From contig JAGVUH010000045.1 in NCBI GenBank assembly GCA_019136395.1, positions 1 through 9,541 of the forward strand: 9,541 bases of DNA, read 5' to 3'. Both the position numbers and the translations under genes were made by a program. The stretch's first letter is position 1; each line of letters starts with the position of its first letter. Positions 5,945-9,541 of this stretch are shown one piece after another. Under the pieces are notes generated by a model. That model did not search any database and had not been told where the DNA came from. It worked only from the letters and a program-made list of their open reading frames with translations. The stretch is from Gammaproteobacteria bacterium. Its GTDB lineage: Bacteria > Pseudomonadota > Gammaproteobacteria > Chromatiales > Chromatiaceae.

Positions 5945-7405
5945 ATGCAGCTACAAGATCAGGACCTTTTCCGCCAGCGGGCCTACATCGATGGCACCTG
6001 GGTCGCGGGTAACGAGGGGCGGACGCTGCCGGTGACGGACCCGGCGACCGGGGAGGTCATCGGCCAGGTGCCGAATCTGGGGACGGCGGAGACGCGGCGG
6101 GCCATCGCCGCGGCGGAGGTGGCCTGGCCGGCCTGGCGGGCCTTGACCGCCGCCGACAGGGGCCAACGGCTGCGGCGCTGGCAGGGGCTGATGCTGGAGC
6201 ACCAGGAGGATCTGGCCCAGCTCATGACCGCCGAGCAGGGCAAGCCCCTGGCCGAGGCCCGGGGGGAGATCGCCTATGCCGCCTCCTTCCTCGACTGGTT
6301 CGCCGAGGAGGGGCGCCGGGTCTATGGCGACATCATCCCGCCCCACCAGGCGGACAAGCGCATCCTGGTGCTCAAACAGCCCATCGGCGTCTGCGCCGCC
6401 ATCACCCCCTGGAACTTTCCCGCCGCCATGCTCACCCGCAAGGTCGGGGCGGCCCTGGCGGCCGGGTGCACGATGGTCGCCCGCCCCGCCTCGGAAACGC
6501 CCTTCTCGGCCCTGGCCCTGGCGGTGCTGGCGGAGCGGGCGGGCATCCCGCCGGGGGTATTCAACGTCATCACCGGCGATTCCGGCCCCATCGGCGCGGA
6601 GCTGACCAGCAACCCGGTGGTGCGCAAGCTGAGCTTCACCGGTTCGACGGCGGTGGGCAAGCTGCTGATGCGCCAGTGCGCCGACACCCTCAAGAAGCTG
6701 TCCCTGGAGCTGGGCGGCAACGCCCCCTTCATCGTCTTCGACGACGCCGATCTGGAGGCGGCGGTGGAGGGGGCGATCCAATCCAAGTACCGCAACACCG
6801 GCCAGACCTGCGTTTGCGCCAACCGCTTCCTGGTCCAGGACGGTATCTATGCCGCCTTTGCCGCGCGCCTGGCGGAGCGCGCCGGGGAGCTGAAGGTGGG
6901 TCCGGGCCGGGAGCCGGGGGTGGTGCAGGGGCCGCTGATCAATGAGGCCGCGGTAGCGAAGGTGGAGGCCCATATCGCCGACGCCCTGGCCAAGGGCGCG
7001 AGCCTGCTCACCGGGGGCGCCCGCCACGCCCTGGGGGGGACCTTCTTTCAGCCGACGGTGCTGGCGGACCTGGCCCCGGAGATGCTGATCGCGCGGGAGG
7101 AGACCTTCGGCCCGGTGGCGCCCCTGTTTCGTTTCGCTACCGAGGCGGAGGCCATCGCCCTGGCCAACGCCACCGAGTTCGGCCTGGCGGCCTACTTCTA
7201 CACCCGGGACCTGGCCCGCGCCTGGCGGGTGTCCGAGGCCCTGGAGTATGGCATGGTGGGGGTCAACTCCGGCCTGGTCTCCACCGCCATCGCCCCCTTC
7301 GGCGGCGTCAAGCAGTCGGGCCTGGGTCGCGAGGGCTCCCGCTACGGTATCGATGAATATCTTGAGATCAAGTATGTCTGCCTGGAGGTCGGGGCAGGGC
7401 CTTAA
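5945..7405 (+). CDS. gabD: Succinate-semialdehyde dehydrogenase (NAD(P)+), GabD type
   Basis: GabD oxidises succinate semialdehyde to succinate, typically the last step of 4-aminobutyrate breakdown. The 486-residue product matches E. coli GabD (482) end to end. Visible aldehyde dehydrogenase features are PWNFP with Asn157, FTGST (231-235), the general base Glu255 in LELGGNAPF, the nucleophile Cys289 in GQTCVCANRF with the neighbouring Cys291, EETFGP (385-390) and the substrate-loop region PFGGVKQSGLGREGS. One deviation is in the cofactor-binding KPAS/E motif: the Lys is Arg180 (CGC at 6482-6484) within MVARPASETPF. A strong AGGAG (5934-5938) lies 6 bases before the ATG. The gene starts 41 bases after hemN, so it may share its transcript. 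No gabT or transporter is seen in the window, so the exact aldehyde substrate remains inferred. Confidence 0.93.
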   Translation: MQLQDQDLFRQRAYIDGTWVAGNEGRTLPVTDPATGEVIGQVPNLGTAETRRAIAAAEVAWPAWRALTAADRGQRLRRWQGLMLEHQEDLAQLMTAEQGKPLAEARGEIAYAASFLDWFAEEGRRVYGDIIPPHQADKRILVLKQPIGVCAAITPWNFPAAMLTRKVGAALAAGCTMVARPASETPFSALALAVLAERAGIPPGVFNVITGDSGPIGAELTSNPVVRKLSFTGSTAVGKLLMRQCADTLKKLSLELGGNAPFIVFDDADLEAAVEGAIQSKYRNTGQTCVCANRFLVQDGIYAAFAARLAERAGELKVGPGREPGVVQGPLINEAAVAKVEAHIADALAKGASLLTGGARHALGGTFFQPTVLADLAPEMLIAREETFGPVAPLFRFATEAEAIALANATEFGLAAYFYTRDLARAWRVSEALEYGMVGVNSGLVSTAIAPFGGVKQSGLGREGSRYGIDEYLEIKYVCLEVGAGP

Positions 7406-7416
7406 ACGGCCTTAAC

Positions 7417-7432
7417 AGGAAGGGATCTTCCT
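7417..7432 (+). terminator. Hairpin after gabD, possible weak terminator
   Basis: AGGAAG (7417-7422) and CTTCCT (7427-7432) form a perfect 6-bp stem with loop GGAT, 12 bases after the gabD stop. Only CGTTCCTC follows, not a T tract. The word GGCCTTAA is also repeated across the gabD stop region, starting at 7398 and at 7408. Confidence 0.3.
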
Positions 7433-7490
7433 CGTTCCTCGGCCTCCGGTGGCTGGAGAATTCCCCTGAGCTTCGGGCGGCCAGGCCAAA

Positions 7491-7518
7491 ATCGCCGCCA
7501 CCCCATCGCCGCCACCCC
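7491..7518. repeat. Perfect 14-bp tandem duplication in the leader of the diguanylate cyclase gene
   Basis: ATCGCCGCCACCCC occurs at 7491-7504 and again, head to tail and without mismatch, at 7505-7518. The second copy runs into the left arm of the hairpin at 7515-7533. A fresh slippage product or a pair of short binding sites are both possible. Confidence 0.8.
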
Positions 7519-7533
7519 CTGAACCTGAGGGGG
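7515..7533 (+). other. Hairpin in the leader of the diguanylate cyclase gene
   Basis: CCCCCT (7515-7520) pairs perfectly with AGGGGG (7528-7533) around a 7-nt loop, ending 23 bases before the ATG at 7557. The purine-rich right arm resembles a ribosome-binding site but is too far upstream to serve this start. The likely site is GAGG at 7549-7552, only 4 bases from the ATG. The structure has no T tract. A regulatory role is inference. Confidence 0.4.
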
Positions 7534-7556
7534 ACCCTAAGATCCGCCGAGGCCGA

Positions 7557-8876
7557 ATGGATACCAAAACGCTGATCATCGCCGCCCTGGTGGTCGCCCT
7601 GACCACCAGCCTGGGCATGGCACTGGTCTTCTGGACCCGGCGAACCTACCCCGGCTTTGGTTACTGGCTGGCCGGCTCCGGTTTCCACACCCTGGCCGTC
7701 CTCTTTATTCTCAGCCGGGACCTGGCTCCCCTGTGGGTGGCCATCATTCTGCCCGGCTGTTTCTTTCTTCTGGAGCTGATGCTCTACGTGCAGGGGACGC
7801 GACGGTTTCGCGATGAACGACCCTACCCCTGGCGTTGGGGGTTGTTCGCCGCGCTCTCCTTTTGTGTCCTGATGGCGTACTTTCTCTACGCCGCGCCCAG
7901 TCTCAACGCCCGCATCGCCCTCATTTCACTCTATGCCGGCGGGCTCGATATCTGGTTGGTCTGGCTGCTGGCGAGACGGCGCCCCGCCTTTTTCGGCGCC
8001 GTTGAATGGGTGCTGGCCGGGCTCTGGGGTGCCTTCGCGGTGTTCAATCTCAGCCGACTCTGGTACGCCGTGATGGTCATGCCGGAATCCCTGCCTCTTC
8101 CTGGCTTTGACCCCGGTTCGGTTCTGCACGCGTCATTTCTGATCCCGCTGATCGTGCGCATGCTGCTGGTCACGCTTGGCCAGATTGTCATGAATGCCCA
8201 GCGCTTCGAGTACGACTTACGCATCACCCAACAGGCACTCGAAGAGGATATTGCCCTGCGCAAGCACTACGAACGGGCGTTGAAACAGGCGCGCGATGAC
8301 GCCGAGATCGCCAATCAGCGGCTGGTGCAGGCCAATGAGGAACTGACCAAACTCGCCACCACGGACCCGTTGACTTCCGCCTGGAACCGACGGCATTTCG
8401 AAGAGGTGGTCGAGGTCGCCCTGGCCCGGGCGCGGCGCTACGCCGAACCCCTGGCCCTGCTGATCTTCGACATCGACCACTTCAAGGCCATCAATGATCG
8501 CTATGGGCATCATGTCGGTGACCAGGTGTTGGTGGAATTTGTCCGGCTGGTCCAGTCCAACCTGAGGGTAGGCGATGTGTTGGCGCGCTGGGGGGGTGAG
8601 GAGTTTATCTTGCTGCTGCCCCATACGATCGCGGATGCCGCCCTCAGCGTCGGGGAAAAACTGCGCCGGTTGATCGCCGACCATCCGTTCCCGGAGGTGG
8701 GCCAGGTCACGGCCAGCTTCGGCGTGGCCGCCCTGGGGATGCGTGAGGGCAGTGAGAGTTGGATCTCGCGGGCGGATCATGCCCTCTATGCGGCCAAGGC
8801 GGGCGGGCGCAATCTTGTCTGTCTTGCCGAACCGACTGACCCCACCCGGGGCCCGGAAGATGACACCATCAGATAG
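7557..8876 (+). CDS. Membrane-bound diguanylate cyclase (GGDEF domain)
   Basis: Diguanylate cyclases make the second messenger cyclic di-GMP from two GTP. The 439-residue product has about seven hydrophobic segments (near residues 5-26, 36-53, 58-78, 94-112, 118-139, 148-172 and 190-213), which form an integral membrane sensor of a kind I cannot name. A coiled-coil-like linker (about 215-268) leads to the GGDEF domain. This has DPLTSAWNRR (270-279), the metal-binding DIDHFKAIND (305-314), the active-site GGEEF (346-350) and ASFGVAAL (386-393). The inhibitory I-site RVGD (337-340) lies exactly five residues before GGEEF, so product inhibition should operate. All catalytic residues are present and no EAL domain follows. 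T-ending codons look more frequent than in the genes to the left. The gene starts 151 bases after gabD, with a GAGG site only 4 bases from the ATG. Confidence 0.94.
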   Translation: MDTKTLIIAALVVALTTSLGMALVFWTRRTYPGFGYWLAGSGFHTLAVLFILSRDLAPLWVAIILPGCFFLLELMLYVQGTRRFRDERPYPWRWGLFAALSFCVLMAYFLYAAPSLNARIALISLYAGGLDIWLVWLLARRRPAFFGAVEWVLAGLWGAFAVFNLSRLWYAVMVMPESLPLPGFDPGSVLHASFLIPLIVRMLLVTLGQIVMNAQRFEYDLRITQQALEEDIALRKHYERALKQARDDAEIANQRLVQANEELTKLATTDPLTSAWNRRHFEEVVEVALARARRYAEPLALLIFDIDHFKAINDRYGHHVGDQVLVEFVRLVQSNLRVGDVLARWGGEEFILLLPHTIADAALSVGEKLRRLIADHPFPEVGQVTASFGVAALGMREGSESWISRADHALYAAKAGGRNLVCLAEPTDPTRGPEDDTIR

Positions 8877-8882
8877 CACAGA

Positions 8883-8899
8883 CCAAGGTCCCGCCTTGG
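8883..8899 (+). other. Short hairpin between the cyclase and sensor genes
   Basis: CCAAGG (8883-8888) and CCTTGG (8894-8899) form a perfect 6-bp stem with a 5-nt loop, starting 6 bases after the cyclase stop codon. No T tract follows, so complete termination is unlikely. It could tune read-through into the downstream gene. Confidence 0.4.
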
Positions 8900-8930
8900 G
8901 CGATCAGGTGCTGGAGGGAGAAACCGAGCC

Positions 8931-9541
8931 ATGCTCGATCCACACGCGCTAGCCTTCGCTCAGGCCCCCTTGCTGGCCCTGGGGCTCGGTAGCCTGGTCC
9001 TGTTACTAGGGGTCCTGGGGGGATCGCCGTTGGCTTGCTCCTGCGGGACGAGCAGGCGCTCATGGCCTTCGCCCAAAGCTCTGGCGCCTCGCTCAAGCTG
9101 GCGAACGAGCTAAAGCAGTCCTCCGATGACCTGACGCGCTTCGCGCGGACCTACGCGGCTACCGCGGACACGCGCTATGAGAACTACTTTCAGGCCATTC
9201 TGGCGATCCGGGATGGCAAGCGGCCCCGACCTCGGGACTATGGTCCCTTCTTCTGGGACCAGGTCACCGCGGGGGTCGCCGACCTGGACCAGGCGGGGGA
9301 GACCTATGCCCTGGAAGCGCGGATGGGGGAACTGGGCCTCACCGCCGAGGAGCGGGCGCACCTGGTCAGGGCCAAGCAGGTCTCCGACGACCTGACGCGC
9401 CTGGAGGCCATCGCCTTTCACGCCGTCAAGGGTCAATTCCAGGATGCCGCGGGGCAGTTCACCCTGGTGGGTGAGCCGGACCTGGCCCTCGCCAGCCGGC
9501 TGCTTCATGGAGCGGAATACCATGCCGCCAAGGAGCGCATC
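8931..9541 (+). CDS. Membrane-anchored sensor protein, N-terminal part, with an apparent one-base frameshift (3' end outside window)
   Basis: The ATG at 8931 follows a purine-rich site (GGGAG, 8916-8920). Its frame encodes a short leader and a hydrophobic stretch ending in VLLLGVLGG, then goes out of frame and stops at 9113. From about 9020 a second frame continues to the window end. It completes the helix as IAVGLLLRDEQ and then reads LANELKQSSDDLTRFARTY, ILAIRDGKRPRPRDYGPFFW, VSDDLTRLEAIAFHAVKGQF and LLHGAEYHAAKERI. I recognise this as the N-terminal sensory region seen ahead of output domains in signalling proteins such as hybrid histidine kinases, cyclases and chemoreceptors. Restoring one G to the run at 9017-9022 joins both halves into one transmembrane helix (residues 13-38) plus a sensor domain of at least 166 residues. 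The output domain is not in the window. The lesion may be a sequencing error, a real mutation or a phase-variable tract. Confidence 0.75.

Noticed and set aside
5951..7027. 358-codon open frame on the minus strand opposite gabD
   Set aside because: It lies wholly inside GabD, which is conserved over its entire length; the antisense product shows no recognisable motif.
9116..9410. Repeated SDDLTR word in the sensor gene as a DNA repeat
   Set aside because: The two copies are recurring sequence features of this sensor domain itself, not a duplicated DNA element; identity is limited to about a dozen bases.

Overview
The window is GC-rich, densely coding DNA from a gammaproteobacterium. Mfd, IscR, PrmB, HemN and GabD all read close to their E. 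coli counterparts. The high GC content and the gene mix (oxygen-independent heme synthesis, Fe-S regulation, c-di-GMP signalling) fit a member of the Chromatiales or a relative, but that placement is inference. Every gene I can support lies on the + strand. I see no tRNA, rRNA, CRISPR array, insertion sequence or phage gene.

Layout. Positions 1-1212 hold the C-terminal third of the transcription-repair coupling factor Mfd. A 276-bp intergenic stretch with a short tandem repeat and a hairpin leads to a small thioredoxin-family gene (1489-1838), whose N-terminal part is broken by a small deletion and frameshift. A DUF1249/YqiB-family protein follows (1915-2409). Next is iscR (2531-2998), with its own sigma70-like promoter and all four cluster ligands, but without the isc operon behind it. 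A 268-bp gap then carries a three-unit, 63-bp-period tandem repeat. After it comes a tightly packed cluster: prmB (3267-4193), an unrecognised 110-residue protein (4190-4522) and hemN (4512-5903), with overlapping ends. gabD (5945-7405) follows after 41 bp. A 151-bp gap with a perfect 14-bp tandem duplication and hairpins precedes a membrane-bound diguanylate cyclase (7557-8876). The window ends inside a membrane-anchored sensor protein (from 8931), whose reading frame is interrupted at a run of six Gs.

How the genes fit together. Most are housekeeping: DNA repair, methylation of ribosomal protein uL3, heme synthesis without oxygen, succinate semialdehyde oxidation and Fe-S-responsive regulation. 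The right end is a signalling module, with a GGEEF cyclase that keeps its inhibitory site followed by a sensor gene whose output domain lies outside the window. I found no clearly new multi-gene system. The points most worth checking are the 63-bp repeat with its conserved 13-bp dyad, the two disrupted reading frames, the Lys-to-Arg change in the GabD KPA motif, and the unknown protein between prmB and hemN.
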